Below, in pieces: positions 34,398-47,980 of a stretch of DNA of 64,000 nt (position 1 is its first letter; each line of letters starts with the position of its first letter). Made by a program: the position numbers and the translations under genes. The notes under the pieces were generated by a model, which was not told the origin of the DNA, ran no database searches, and saw nothing but the letters and a program-made list of their open reading frames with translations. The DNA is from Thermus islandicus DSM 21543 (GTDB lineage Bacteria; Deinococcota; Deinococci; Deinococcales; Thermaceae). The stretch spans positions 31,400 through 95,399 of the forward strand of contig NZ_ATXJ01000007.1 in assembly GCF_000421625.1 (NCBI RefSeq), read 5' to 3'.

Positions 34398-34836
34398 CCA
34401 CGTCTTCTGGACGGCCGTCCTCGCCAACCTCGTGGCCCAGACCCTTAAGCTCCTCTTCTACTACCGCCTCGAGGGCCGCTTCCAGTGGGAACGCTTTCTG
34501 GAGACGGGGGGCATGCCCTCCACCCATTCCGCCACGGTGAGCGCCTTGGCGGTGAGCGTGGGCCTGAACGAGGGCTTTGACAGCGCCCTCTTCGCCGTGG
34601 CCGCCGTTTTTGCCCTCATCGTCATGTACGACGCCACGGGCATCCGCCGGGCTGCGGGCCTCCACGCCCAACTCCTCAATCAGCTGGTGCAGGAGCTGCA
34701 GAAGCTGGTGGAGCGGGGCTTCGCCCAGGAGCCCCTGAAGGAGCTCCTAGGCCACACCTACCTCGAGGTCTTCGTCGGGGCCCTCCTTGGGCTTTTGGTG
34801 GCCCTTGGGGTTCACGCCCTTCTCCCCGCCTGGTAG
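34381..34836 (+). CDS. DUF212 / divergent PAP2-family membrane protein
   Basis: A 151-residue protein with about four hydrophobic segments of the DUF212 family, related to acid phosphatase/vanadium-dependent haloperoxidase (PAP2) proteins. The hallmark GGMPSTHSATVSALAVSVG near 43-61 and MYDATGIRRAAG near 81 are present. The role may be dephosphorylation of a lipid phosphate, unproven. It overlaps the end of folD by 17 bp. Confidence 0.8.
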   Translation: MELFANHVFWTAVLANLVAQTLKLLFYYRLEGRFQWERFLETGGMPSTHSATVSALAVSVGLNEGFDSALFAVAAVFALIVMYDATGIRRAAGLHAQLLNQLVQELQKLVERGFAQEPLKELLGHTYLEVFVGALLGLLVALGVHALLPAW

Positions 34837-35078
34837 AAGGCCAGGCTCTGGCCCAGGAGGAAGACGAGAAGGCCCAAGGCGGGAGCGAGGAAGAAGACGA
34901 AGAAGCTCACGAAAAGCGCCAAAAGGAGGGGCAAAAGGGGTTTTTTGAAGCGGTGGAAGATGAAGAGGTTCAAAAGCCCAAAGAAGGAGAGGACCAAGAG
35001 GGCGGCCGTTTCCACAGGGGGCCATTCTAGGGGACCGCGCCCTGGCCTGGCCACAGGGGTGGGGGCCTCCGCGGCCAT
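34812..35078 (-). CDS. Small membrane protein of unknown function
   Basis: An 88-residue product if the ATG at 35078 is used. A polar Pro-rich N-terminus (residues 2-24) is followed by two hydrophobic segments (about 27-43 and 48-78) separated by HRFKKP. No family is recognised. The frame stays open further upstream (to 35156) but would run through the divergent promoter. It overlaps the end of the DUF212 gene by 25 bp on the other strand. Start and reality are less certain than for neighbours. Confidence 0.5.
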   Translation of the reverse strand: MAAEAPTPVARPGRGPLEWPPVETAALLVLSFFGLLNLFIFHRFKKPLLPLLLALFVSFFVFFLAPALGLLVFLLGQSLAFYQAGRRA

Positions 35079-35093
35079 AGGGTGGCGAGCCCC

Positions 35094-35121
35094 TTGCCAG
35101 GCCGGGGGAATGGGGTAAGCT
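35094..35121 (+). promoter_or_regulatory. Promoter of the Fe-S oxidoreductase gene
   Basis: TTGCCA (35094-35099) and TAAGCT (35116-35121, inside GGGGTAAGCTT) are 16 bases apart, giving a leader of about 20 bases. A second -10-like box, TATAAG (35131-35136), lies closer to the start. Confidence 0.5.
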
Positions 35122-35122
35122 T
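35112..35122 (+). promoter_or_regulatory. GGGGTAAGCTT element (third copy)
   Basis: Same 11-mer as at 4729-4739 and 30900-30910. Here it has a recognisable -35 partner (TTGCCA). Confidence 0.45.
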
Positions 35123-35148
35123 TTACCGAGTATAAGGGGGTGGCGTCC

Positions 35149-37132
<1,984 letters not shown>

Positions 37133-37143
<11 letters not shown>

Positions 37144-37669
37144 TGTAGACGGCGTAGACCCGGTACCCCCCCATCCACCCCTCGCCAAAGGCCCTTAAGG
37201 AAAGGCCCGGGGGAGGGGTGAGGAGCTCCTTGGGCTCCCAGTAGAAGGGGCTAAAGGGCCTTCCCCGCCTTAAGGCCTCCTTCCGGGAGAAGCCCTCCAC
37301 CAGGAGGAGCCCCCCGGGGAGGAGAAGGGAGGGGAGGGCCCGGAGGAGAGAGCGGTGCACGTAGTAGGTCAGGACGATGCCGGCGAAGGGGCCCCTGGGG
37401 AGGCGCTTTGGGGCGTCTTCGGCCTCGAGGTCCATCGCCAGGAGGGCAAGCCCCGGGGTGCCCGCAAGCCTCCTTAGGGCTTCGGGGCTCCGCTCCACCA
37501 GGACCACGGGGTGGCCCCGCCCGAGGAGGTAGCGGGCGTTCCGGCCCAGGCCCCCCGCCAGGTCCAGCACAGGCCCCGGGGGGAGGAAGGGCCCGTAGGC
37601 CCGGACCGCGAAGGCCGGGGGGCGGTCCCCCTGGGCCTCCCGGTAGAAGGCGTCCCAGTCCTTAGGCAT
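37133..37669 (-). CDS. Class I SAM-dependent methyltransferase
   Basis: A 178-residue protein with methyltransferase motif I VLDLAGGLGRNARYLLGRG (about 34-52), an acidic motif II LVERSPEALRR and TYYVHRSLLRALPSLL as the post-motif region. This is the TehB-like/UbiE-like small methyltransferase class, with the substrate unknown. It overlaps the convergent Fe-S oxidoreductase gene by 11 bp and the terC gene by 8 bp, forming an operon with terC and the esterase gene. Confidence 0.8.
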
Positions 37670-38332
37670 GGCGCCGGAAGGCGAGGAGGCTCCCCAGGGC
37701 CAGGATGAGGAGGGTGCCTCCCCAGAAGACCGCCTTGGGGAGTTCCAGGGCCAGCTCAGGGCGGTGGAGGAGGTGGGCGAGGGTGCCCTCCCCCTCGAGG
37801 AGGAGCTTGAACCCCGCCCAGCCCACCAGGGCGTAGGCCACCCGCTCCAGGCCCGGGTAGCGCTCCATGAGGGCCACCACCGAGCCCGCCAGAAGGCGGA
37901 TGAAGAGGATCCCGAGGGCCACCCCCGAAAAGACCAGGAGAAGGTCCTTGGAAAAGGCCACCACCGCCAGGATGGAGTCCACGGCGAAGGCCAGGTCCAC
38001 CAGGTTGATGCGCAGGACCGCCCGCCAAAACTCCCTGGCCGTGGCCTCGGGGAGAGGCCTGGCCTCGGGGTGGTCCCGGAAGTGCTGGACCGCCAACTGG
38101 AGGAGGTAAAGCCCCCCCAGCACCTGGGCCCACCAGAGCTGGATGAGGTAGACGGCGAAGAGGAGGGCGAGGCCCCTTAGGAGGTAGGCCCCGAGAAGGC
38201 CGTACATGAGGGCCCGGGCCCGGAGGTGAGGGGGCAGGGGCCGCACCATCACCGCCAGGACCAGGGCGTTGTCCCCGGAGAGGAGGGCCTCGAGGGCCAC
38301 CACGGAGAGGAGGACGAGGAGGGCCTCCCCGC

Positions 38333-38336
<4 letters not shown>
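37662..38336 (-). CDS. TerC family membrane protein
   Basis: A 224-residue integral membrane protein with seven or so helices of the TerC family, implicated in metal ion (Mn) export and tellurite resistance. Signature acidic-membrane motifs are LLSGDNALVLAVM near 18-30 and VDLAFAVDSILAVVAFS near 112-128. It is sandwiched by 4-bp and 8-bp overlaps between the esterase and methyltransferase genes. Confidence 0.88.
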
Positions 38337-41040
<2,704 letters not shown>

Positions 41041-41046
41041 GGCCTT

Positions 41047-41052
41047 AGGATA
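41047..41052 (-). promoter_or_regulatory. -10 box of the DUF1517 gene (leaderless)
   Basis: TATCCT on the minus strand, six bases before ATG 41040. It lies 60 bp from the divergent lon promoter. Confidence 0.5.
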
Positions 41053-41089
41053 AGGCCTTGTGACCTGGGGCCCTTTGCGCTAAACGGGA

Positions 41090-41118
41090 TTTCGCAGTAA
41101 ACTTGATACAGGTAGGCT
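41090..41118 (+). promoter_or_regulatory. Promoter of lon
   Basis: TTTCGC (41090-41095) and TAGGCT (41113-41118) are 17 bases apart. TAGGCT is repeated immediately (41119-41124) and is followed directly by ATG 41125, so that ATG would be the first transcribed codon. A second in-frame ATG at 41155 has a full ribosome site. Confidence 0.55.
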
Positions 41119-41124
41119 TAGGCT

Positions 41125-43569
41125 ATGGACGCCCAAAGCGAAAGGAGGACAACCATGCTGCCCCAAACCCTGCCCGTCTGCCCTGTGAGGGGGTCGGTCA
41201 TCTACCCCACCATGGTCATGCCCATTGACGCAGGCCGGCCCATCTCCATCCGGGCCATTGACGAGGCCCTGGCCCGGGAGCGGGTGCTTCTCATCGTGAG
41301 CCAGAGGGATAAGGAGGTGGAAAACCCCAAGCCCTCCGACCTCTACGAGGTGGGCACCGCCTGCAACATCCTCAAGATGCGCAAGAACCCGGACGGCTCC
41401 GTCCAGGTCCTGGTGCAGGCCTTCGCCCGGGTCCGGGTGGCGGAGTGGCTGGACCTGGGGGACCACCTCGAGGCCCGGGGGGAGGTGATCTCCGACGAGC
41501 CCGGGGACCCCATCACCGTGAAGGCCCTGGTGCGGGAGGTGAAGGACCGCTTCCAGGCCCTCCTCAAGGAGGGGAAGTACCTGCCCCCCGAGGTGGCCCA
41601 GTTCGTCCTGAACCTGGAGGACCCCTCGCAGCTTGCCGACTACATCGCCTTCCACATGGACTTCCGCCTCGAGGACAAGCAGCGGGTGCTGGAGACCGCA
41701 AGCGTGGCGGAGCGGCTGAAGGCGGTCCTCGTCCTTTTGGAGGGGGAGCTCGCCCTCCTGGAGACCCAAAGGCGCATCCAGCAACAGGTCAAGGAGGAGA
41801 TTGACCGCAACCAGCGGGAGTACTTCCTCCGCGAGCAGATGAAGGCCATCCAGCGCGAGCTCCACGGGGAGGAGGGGGCCGAGGAGGTGGAGGAGTTCCG
41901 GAGGAAGCTGGAGGCCCTGGACCTGCCCCCCGTGGTGCGCCAGGAGGCGGAAAGGGAGCTCAACCGGTTTGCCCGCATGCACCCGGACTCCGCCGAGGCC
42001 AGCGTCATCCGCACCTACCTGGACTGGATCGTGAACCTCCCCTGGAACACCCGCACCGAGGACAACCTGGACCTGGAAAGGGCCAAGGAGATCCTGGAGC
42101 GGGACCACTACGGCCTGGAGAAGGTGAAGGACCGGGTGCTGGAGTTCTTGGCGGTGCGGAGGCTCAAGGCGGAGCGGGCCAAGCGGGGGGAGATCCCGCC
42201 CGACGAGGTGAACAAGGGCCCCATCCTCCTCTTCGTGGGGCCGCCGGGGGTGGGGAAGACCTCCATCGCCAAAAGCATCGCCGAGGCCCTGGGGCGGCGG
42301 TACGTGCGGGTCTCCTTGGGCGGCGTAAGGGACGAGTCCGACATCCGGGGCCACCGCCGCACCTACATCGGGGCCATGCCCGGGCGGATCATCCAGGGCC
42401 TGAGGCAGGCCGGGACCAAGAACCCCGTCTTCCTCCTGGACGAGGTGGACAAGCTGGGCATCTCCTACCAGGGCGACCCGGCGGCGGCCCTCCTCGAGGT
42501 TTTGGACCCTGCCCAGAACAAGGAGTTCGTGGACCACTACCTGGGGGTGCCCTTTGACCTCTCCGAGGTGATGTTCATCTGCACCGCCAACTTCCCCCAG
42601 AACATCCCCGCCCCCCTCATGGACCGGATGGAGGCCATTGAGTTCACGAGCTACATTGAGCAGGAGAAGCTGGAGATCGCCAAGCGCTACCTCCTGCCGA
42701 GGCAGCTAAGGGAAAACGGCCTCGAGGAGGGGCAAGTGGTGGTCACGGAGGCCGCTCTCACCCGCCTCATCACCCACTACACGCGGGAGGCGGGGGTGAG
42801 GCAGCTGGAGCGGGAGATCGGGGCCCTCCTCCGGAAGGCCGCCCGCCAGATCCTCGAGGAGGGGAGGAAGCGGATCCGCATCACCGAGCGCGACCTGGAG
42901 CGGTACCTCGGCCCGCCCCGCTTCCTCCCGGAGACCGAGGCCCAAAAGCCCCAGGTGGGGGTGGCCACGGGGATGTACTACACCCCCGTGGGCGGGGACA
43001 TCATGTTCGTGGAGGTCTCCGTGATGCCGGGCAAGGGGAACCTCATCCTCACCGGCCAGCTAGGGGACGTGATGAAGGAGTCGGCCCGGGCCGCCCTCTC
43101 CTACGCCAAGCGGAACGCCCTCCGCTTCGGCATCCCCCTGGACCGCTTTGAGAAGAGCGACATCCACATCCACGTGCCCGCGGGGGCCATCCCCAAGGAG
43201 GGGCCCTCGGCGGGGGTGGCCATCGTGAGCGCCCTGGTCTCCGCCCTCACCGAGGTGCCGGTGCGCCACGACGTGGCCATGACCGGCGAGATCACCCTCA
43301 CGGGGAGGGTCCTGCCCATCGGCGGGGTGAAGGAGAAGGTCCTGGGGGCGAGGCGGGCCGGGATCCGGGAGGTGGTCCTGCCCAAGCAGAACGAGCCCGA
43401 TCTCGCCGACATCCCGCGGCCCCTCAGGCAGAACATGACCTTCCACTTCGTGGAGCACCTGGACCAGGTCCTGGACCTGGCCCTGGTGGGGGGCCTGAAG
43501 GCCCTGGAGGCCCGCGCCAAGGCCAGGCGGCCTGCCAGGGGGAAGAAGGAGCTCGTGGCCCACGCCTAA
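41125..43569 (+). CDS. lon: ATP-dependent protease Lon
   Basis: Lon is a hexameric AAA+ serine protease degrading damaged and regulatory proteins. It has an N-terminal LON domain ([18 protein letters not shown]), a coiled coil, and an AAA+ module with Walker [10 protein letters not shown] near 372 and Walker [11 protein letters not shown] near 437. The protease domain has catalytic Ser in EGPSAGVAI near 694 and Lys in [10 protein letters not shown] near 736. Two in-frame starts compete: ATG 41125 (814 residues, leaderless position) and ATG 41155 (804 residues, AAAGGAGG seven bases upstream). The second gives the family-typical N-terminus. Confidence 0.96.
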   Translation: MDAQSERRTTMLPQTLPVCPVRGSVIYPTMVMPIDAGRPISIRAIDEALARERVLLIVSQRDKEVENPKPSDLYEVGTACNILKMRKNPDGSVQVLVQAFARVRVAEWLDLGDHLEARGEVISDEPGDPITVKALVREVKDRFQALLKEGKYLPPEVAQFVLNLEDPSQLADYIAFHMDFRLEDKQRVLETASVAERLKAVLVLLEGELALLETQRRIQQQVKEEIDRNQREYFLREQMKAIQRELHGEEGAEEVEEFRRKLEALDLPPVVRQEAERELNRFARMHPDSAEASVIRTYLDWIVNLPWNTRTEDNLDLERAKEILERDHYGLEKVKDRVLEFLAVRRLKAERAKRGEIPPDEVNKGPILLFVGPPGVGKTSIAKSIAEALGRRYVRVSLGGVRDESDIRGHRRTYIGAMPGRIIQGLRQAGTKNPVFLLDEVDKLGISYQGDPAAALLEVLDPAQNKEFVDHYLGVPFDLSEVMFICTANFPQNIPAPLMDRMEAIEFTSYIEQEKLEIAKRYLLPRQLRENGLEEGQVVVTEAALTRLITHYTREAGVRQLEREIGALLRKAARQILEEGRKRIRITERDLERYLGPPRFLPETEAQKPQVGVATGMYYTPVGGDIMFVEVSVMPGKGNLILTGQLGDVMKESARAALSYAKRNALRFGIPLDRFEKSDIHIHVPAGAIPKEGPSAGVAIVSALVSALTEVPVRHDVAMTGEITLTGRVLPIGGVKEKVLGARRAGIREVVLPKQNEPDLADIPRPLRQNMTFHFVEHLDQVLDLALVGGLKALEARAKARRPARGKKELVAHA

Positions 43570-43576
43570 GCGCCGC

Positions 43577-44671
43577 TTACCCTAGGGCCTCCCGGTAGAC
43601 CTCCAGGTACTGCGCGGTGATGCGCTCGGGGTGAAAGCGCTCCGCAGCGTACTCCCGGGCCCGCTTGCGCATCTCGGGAAGCCTGGGGCTTTGCAAAAGC
43701 TCCAGCACCGCCTCGGCGAAGCCCTCGAGGTCCCCGAGCTCCACGAGCCTGCCCACCTCCGGGGTAATGAGCTCCGGCACCCCGCCCACCGCCGTGGCCA
43801 CCACCGGGACGCCCGAGGCCAGGGCCTCGAGGGCCGCCTGGCCGAAGGACTCCTCCTCCGAGGCCAAAAGGAACAGGTCCCCCGCCCCCAGCACCTCCTC
43901 CGGGTGGGGGGTGGGGGGGTGGAAGGTGACCCATCGGGCCACCCCGAGCTCCTCCGCCACCCGCCTGGCCTCGGCCTCCTCGGGACCCTTGCCCAAAAGG
44001 AGAAGCCTCGCAGGAAGCCTCCTTCTTACCTTGGCGAAGGCCCGCACGAGGTCGGGCACCCGCTTGATGGGGCGGAAGTTGGAGGCGTGCACAAGAAGCC
44101 ACTCCCCCTCCCCGGCGTAAAGCCGCTTGCGCTCGGGCCTTGGGCGGAAGCGCTCCGGGTCCACGGCGTTGGGGATGACGCGGGGCCGTATCCCGAAGGC
44201 CTTTTCCGCCTCCTTCGCCAGGGCCCGGCTCACCGCGGTAGTGGCCCGGGCCGCCTGAAGGGCCCGCCTCGTGGGCCCGTGGAAGGAAGGGTCCATGCCC
44301 AGCAGGGAAACGTCCGTGCCGTGGAGGGTGTGGACCAGAGGGAAGGCCCCGCCCAGGCCCAGGTAGGCCGCCGCGGCATGGGGGATGGCGTAGTGGGTGT
44401 GGACCAGGTCCAGCCCGAGCCTCCTGGCCTCCCGTTCCAGGGTGCCCGCCAGGGAGAGGGTGTAGAGGGGCCCAGGGAAGACGGGGTAGTAGGGGAGGTC
44501 CACGGGCACGTAGACCGCGGGGCTTTCCCGCGGGAGCCGAAAGGGCCTTTCCGTGGCGAAGAGGTAGACCCGGTGCCCCATCCGGGCGAGCCTATCCGCC
44601 AGCTCCGTGGCCACAATGCCGCTACCCCCAAGCCCCGGGTAGGCCACGAGGCCGAGGCGGAGCCCCTTCAC
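43577..44671 (-). CDS. bshA: N-acetyl-alpha-D-glucosaminyl L-malate synthase (bacillithiol)
   Basis: BshA, a GT4 retaining glycosyltransferase, couples UDP-GlcNAc to L-malate in the first step of bacillithiol synthesis. The 364-residue protein has the family start VAYPGLGGSGIVATELADRL (about 9-28), THYAIPHAAAAYL near 96, TLHGTDVSLLG near 118 and the GT4 E-x7-E motif region SEEESFGQAALEALASGVPV near 285. The GTG start at 44671 overlaps the stop of a 27-codon upstream ORF. Other GT4 enzymes are less likely given the N-terminal motif. Confidence 0.85.
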   Translation of the reverse strand: MKGLRLGLVAYPGLGGSGIVATELADRLARMGHRVYLFATERPFRLPRESPAVYVPVDLPYYPVFPGPLYTLSLAGTLEREARRLGLDLVHTHYAIPHAAAAYLGLGGAFPLVHTLHGTDVSLLGMDPSFHGPTRRALQAARATTAVSRALAKEAEKAFGIRPRVIPNAVDPERFRPRPERKRLYAGEGEWLLVHASNFRPIKRVPDLVRAFAKVRRRLPARLLLLGKGPEEAEARRVAEELGVARWVTFHPPTPHPEEVLGAGDLFLLASEEESFGQAALEALASGVPVVATAVGGVPELITPEVGRLVELGDLEGFAEAVLELLQSPRLPEMRKRAREYAAERFHPERITAQYLEVYREALG

Positions 44672-44751
44672 GGGCGGGCACCTGGGGCGAGGGGCGCGCC
44701 CCCGTGGCGAAAGCAGGCAAAAACCTTGGCCTGGAGCCCGCGCCGGGTCAT
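44668..44751 (-). CDS. Possible 27-codon leader peptide upstream of bshA
   Basis: ATG 44751 opens a frame of 27 residues starting MTRRGLQAKVFACFRHG and ending in TGA that overlaps the bshA GTG. TAAACT (44763-44758) stands exactly six bases before the ATG, the arrangement of leaderless genes here. It contains one Cys codon and, in its second half, the perfect 12-bp palindrome GGGGCGCGCCCC (44691-44702). It could be a translated leader coupled to, or regulating, bshA. It could also be a chance frame in the leader. No homology is known to me. Confidence 0.4.
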   Translation of the reverse strand: MTRRGLQAKVFACFRHGGAPLAPGARP

Positions 44752-44757
44752 GCCCCG

Positions 44758-44763
44758 AGTTTA
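44758..44763 (-). promoter_or_regulatory. -10 box of the bshA leader transcript
   Basis: TAAACT on the minus strand. Its TAA is the stop codon of the upstream LptF/G-like gene. Confidence 0.45.
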
Positions 44764-45867
44764 CCTTAGGGCCCGCGCTCCCAGGAGGAGGAAGAGCAGG
44801 TTGGCCCCCCAGGCCCCGAGCTCCGGGGGCAGGGCCCCGATTCCAGCCAGGGAACGCCCCAGGAAGAAGGCCCCGTAGTAGGCCAGGGAGAGGACCACGC
44901 TCATCCCCAGGGCGAGTCCGGGGCTTTTCCCGTAGCGGAGGGCCATGGCCGCGGCGAGGAGGACCAGGACCAGGTTGGCCAGGGGCAGGGCGAGCTTGGA
45001 GTGGAACTCCAGCCGGGCGCGGTCCCGCTCCAGGGGAGCGAGGAAGGGGTCTCGCATCTTCCGCCAGGCCTCGGAGAGGGAGTCCTGACCGAAGCTGAAG
45101 GTGTCGGCGTAGTCGGCGATGGCCCGGGCCCGGGAGAGGTCGGAGGACACCTCCAGCACCTCCCCTTGGCTTGCCGCCCGGAAGACCTTGCGCACCTGGG
45201 CGAGGAGGTCCTTGGCCCCCTCGAGGCCAGGCACCTCCCGGAAGTCCACCCGGTAGAGGCGGTAGCCCTTAAGGGTGATGCGCTTATCCTCCCAGCTGCC
45301 CCGCTCGGCGAAGAGGAAGGTGCCCACCTCCCCCTGGAAGGCGGTGATCCGCACCCCCACCATCTCCCTGGCCCCCAGGTCAAAGTCCTGGAAGTAGAGG
45401 CTTTTCCCCTGGCCGATGGGGATCTGCATGCCCTTGAGGCGGAAGAGGCCCGCCCCTTGGGTATGGATCTCGTCCCACCAGGCTACCCGCACCCGGTTGT
45501 TGGCCTCGGGGACCACGTACTCCTGGAGGTAGAGGGCCGCCAGGGAGAGCAGGCCTCCGAGGAGGAGGAGGGGCAGGGCGGCCCGGTACAGGGGGATGCC
45601 GGCGGAGAGGAGGGCGAACTGGGCCCCTTCCGCCGCAAGCCTCCCGAAGAGGAGGACGGTGGCCGTGACCAGGGCGATGGGGAAGACCTGCACCAGCACC
45701 CCGGGCACGTGGAAGGAGAGCCAGCGGAGGACCTTGGGAATGGGCACCCCTTCCAGCCACCTCGCCCCGGCGTAGAAGAAGCCGAAGAGGAAGACGGCGG
45801 TGAGGAAGAGGAGGGCGAGGAAGAGGATAGGGACGCTTTCCTTGAGGAGGTGGCGGTAAAGGGTCAT
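44761..45867 (-). CDS. LptF/LptG-family permease
   Basis: A 368-residue membrane protein of the YjgP/YjgQ (LptF/LptG) family, which in Gram-negative bacteria extracts LPS from the inner membrane together with LptB. It has N-terminal helices (about 12-32, 48-75, 95-112) and a periplasmic domain of about 150 residues (EYVVPEANNRVRVAWWDEIH at its start). Three C-terminal helices follow from FHSKLALPLANLVLVLLAA. ATG 45867 overlaps the upstream OstA-like gene by 4 bp. Only one such permease is here, and Thermus is not known to make classical LPS, so the cargo is open. Confidence 0.8.
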   Translation of the reverse strand: MTLYRHLLKESVPILFLALLFLTAVFLFGFFYAGARWLEGVPIPKVLRWLSFHVPGVLVQVFPIALVTATVLLFGRLAAEGAQFALLSAGIPLYRAALPLLLLGGLLSLAALYLQEYVVPEANNRVRVAWWDEIHTQGAGLFRLKGMQIPIGQGKSLYFQDFDLGAREMVGVRITAFQGEVGTFLFAERGSWEDKRITLKGYRLYRVDFREVPGLEGAKDLLAQVRKVFRAASQGEVLEVSSDLSRARAIADYADTFSFGQDSLSEAWRKMRDPFLAPLERDRARLEFHSKLALPLANLVLVLLAAAMALRYGKSPGLALGMSVVLSLAYYGAFFLGRSLAGIGALPPELGAWGANLLFLLLGARALR

Positions 45868-46484
45868 GGGAGGCGCTTGGCGTAGGCCTCGAGGCGCGCC
45901 GCCTGGGGCGGGAGCTTGGTGCTGGCCTGGACCTTGCCCCCCAAGAAGCGGAGGTACAGCCGGGCCGAGGCCCCCTGGCCCTTCAGGGTAGCCTTCCCCT
46001 CCTGGTAGAGGAAGCTCCCCAGGACCAGGGCCTCCCTGGCCTTCAGGTCGGCCACCAGGGCCTCGGCCTGAAGCCTTGGGCTTTCTGCCTGGACGCCTCC
46101 CTTGAGGAGGACCACCTCCTCGGCAAAGAGGGCCAGGGCCTGTTTTGCCCGGAGGTTCTTGAAGTCGGGGTTGCTGAGGGTGAGCCCCGTAAGGCGGGCC
46201 TCCTGCCTGGGGATGTCGTGCTCTAGGCTTTCCGCCAGGAAGGTCTCCTTTTGCGAGAGGAGCTCCACCTTCCTGGCCCGCACGAAGCTCCCCTCCTTGT
46301 ACTCTATGTAGCTCCCTTTGAGGCGGAGGCCGTTCTCGTTGTCGGTGAGGATCCCTCCCTGGGGCAGGGTGGTGACGCCGGTTTCCAGGTCCAGGCGCTG
46401 GGGCCCAAAGGGCTCCACGCTGAAGGCGGCGAAGCGGGCGGCCACGGCCAGGCCTAGGAAAAGCCACGGGACAAGGCCCTTCAT
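45864..46484 (-). CDS. LptC/OstA-like periplasmic beta-jellyroll protein
   Basis: A 206-residue exported protein. Residues 1-22 form a signal or anchor helix (KGLVPWLFLGLAVAARFAAF). The rest is a repeating beta pattern of the OstA/LptA/LptC type (LRLKGSYIEYKEGSFVRARK, AEEVVLLKGGVQAESPRLQA). In LPS systems such proteins bridge the periplasm between LptF/G and LptD, and both partners are encoded nearby. ATG 46484 follows TAAAGT by seven bases; an in-frame GTG at 46493 would lie inside the -10 region. Confidence 0.7.
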   Translation of the reverse strand: MKGLVPWLFLGLAVAARFAAFSVEPFGPQRLDLETGVTTLPQGGILTDNENGLRLKGSYIEYKEGSFVRARKVELLSQKETFLAESLEHDIPRQEARLTGLTLSNPDFKNLRAKQALALFAEEVVLLKGGVQAESPRLQAEALVADLKAREALVLGSFLYQEGKATLKGQGASARLYLRFLGGKVQASTKLPPQAARLEAYAKRLP

Positions 46485-46536
46485 GCCCCGCACTTTACCC
46501 CAGGTTCCTTAGGGCCTGCTGAGGGCGGGGTTTTGG

Positions 46537-46542
46537 TAGAGT
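46537..46542 (+). promoter_or_regulatory. -10 box of the O-antigen-ligase-like gene (leaderless)
   Basis: TAGAGT is seven bases before GTG 46550. It is divergent from TAAAGT (46497-46492) of the OstA-like gene, 40 bp away. Confidence 0.45.
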
Positions 46543-46549
46543 TGAGGCC

Positions 46550-47980
46550 GTGCGCGTCCTCGCCCTGGGTCTGGCCCTGGCGCCCCTCCTTCCCCCGCTC
46601 GCCCTCTTGGCCCCCCTCTTTCTCCCCTGGCTCAAAGGGCTTTCCCCCGGGGCCTTGGGCCTGCTTGCCGCCTACGCCCTTTCCCTCCTCCTTCCCGCCC
46701 TCTTCGCCCCTGAGCCCCTCGCCTTCCCTCTTGCCCTGGGGCGGGCCCTCTACGCCCTGGGGCTGGTGGGGGCGGGGGTGGCCTTGGCGCGGCGGGGGGT
46801 GGGCTTAAGGCCCCTGGGGTACGGCCTTCTTTCCCTCTACCTCAGCGCCTTCCTCGCCACCTACCTGGCCTTCGGGGACCGGGCCTGGACCGTGCGCCTC
46901 ATGCACCCCTTCCATAGCCCTGTGGGGCTCGGCCTCATGGGGGCTTTGGGCGTGCTCCTTGCCCTTTACCTCCGCTATCCCCCATTCCTTCGCCTTCTCC
47001 TGGGCCTCCTGGGGGGAGCGGTCCTCCTTCTTTCCGGAAGCCGAGGGGGGATGCTCGCCCTCCTCCTGGGCGGGGCGGGGGGGCTCTTCTTCCGGGCCCG
47101 GGGGGGGTGGGCCCTGGGGGTGGCCGGGCTTCTCCTCTTCCTGGCCACCTTCCTGGACAACCCCGTCACGGGGCGTTTCCTGGACACCCACCTTTCGGGG
47201 CGGGAGGCCCTTTGGCTCCGGGCCTATGAGGTCTATCGGGACCACCCCTGGACCGGGGTCGGGCCCTACCTCCTGGGGGACTACCTGAAGGGCACCCTTC
47301 TCGGGAACTGTTTCCTCTTTCCCCTCCTGGAGGCTAGGGGGTTTTCCTGCCCCTCCTGGCTCGTGCCCTTGGGCGGGCTTTGGATCTTCGCCCACAACCA
47401 CTTCCTCCAGGCCCTGGGGGAAGGGGGCCTTTTCGGGGCCGTGGGGCTTCTTCTCCTCGTAGGGGGGTTTTTGGCCGCGGCCTTTGGCGAGGGGCTCCTT
47501 TTTTCCCTCCTCCTCGCCTACCTGGCCATGGGCATGGTGGACAACCCCTTCAGCGTGCCAAGCCCTTTTAGGGGCGAGGTCTTCTTCCTCGTAGGGGGGA
47601 TGGCCCTGGTCCGGGGCCTGCGCCTTCCCCGGGCCCTGGCCCTGGCCGGGGCCGTGGGGGTGCTTTGGAGCCTGCCCTTCCTCTACCTGGCCACCCGTCC
47701 CCCCACCCCGCCCCCGGCCCTGGTCTACCTGGCGGTGCCCCCCGGGGAGGGGGTGGGGCTTATGCGCCTCGAGGGGGCCTCGGGCTACCGGGTCCAGATC
47801 TACCTCTGCCAGAAGGGGTGCCAGCGGCTCGGCTGGGAGTGGGACGGGGCCAAGCCCATCGCCTTTCCCCTGCCCGAGGGCCTCGCTCCGGGGCGCTACC
47901 GCCTGAGGGTCCTCCTCTTCTCCACCCACCGCCTGGCCCTGAAGCCCCGCTACCTCCTGGAGGAGGAGGTGGTGCGGTGA
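46550..47980 (+). CDS. O-antigen ligase / Wzy-type membrane protein
   Basis: A 476-residue protein with about ten membrane helices. It carries the Wzy_C/O-antigen-ligase hallmark LLSGSRGGMLALLLGG (near 160) before the large periplasmic loop, which contains RAYEVYRDHPWTGVGPYLLG (near 222) and the HNHFLQALGEGGLFG motif (near 282). Such proteins polymerise glycans or transfer them to lipid or protein acceptors at the outer face of the inner membrane. It might act on the product of the polysaccharide operon 4 kb away. The C-terminal 100 residues form an extra soluble domain. Confidence 0.75.
   Translation: MRVLALGLALAPLLPPLALLAPLFLPWLKGLSPGALGLLAAYALSLLLPALFAPEPLAFPLALGRALYALGLVGAGVALARRGVGLRPLGYGLLSLYLSAFLATYLAFGDRAWTVRLMHPFHSPVGLGLMGALGVLLALYLRYPPFLRLLLGLLGGAVLLLSGSRGGMLALLLGGAGGLFFRARGGWALGVAGLLLFLATFLDNPVTGRFLDTHLSGREALWLRAYEVYRDHPWTGVGPYLLGDYLKGTLLGNCFLFPLLEARGFSCPSWLVPLGGLWIFAHNHFLQALGEGGLFGAVGLLLLVGGFLAAAFGEGLLFSLLLAYLAMGMVDNPFSVPSPFRGEVFFLVGGMALVRGLRLPRALALAGAVGVLWSLPFLYLATRPPTPPPALVYLAVPPGEGVGLMRLEGASGYRVQIYLCQKGCQRLGWEWDGAKPIAFPLPEGLAPGRYRLRVLLFSTHRLALKPRYLLEEEVVR

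Noticed and set aside
31460..34427. Long minus-strand open frames antisense to accC, nusB and folD
   Set aside because: Composition is His/Gly/Leu-rich without domains, and the plus-strand genes are well conserved.
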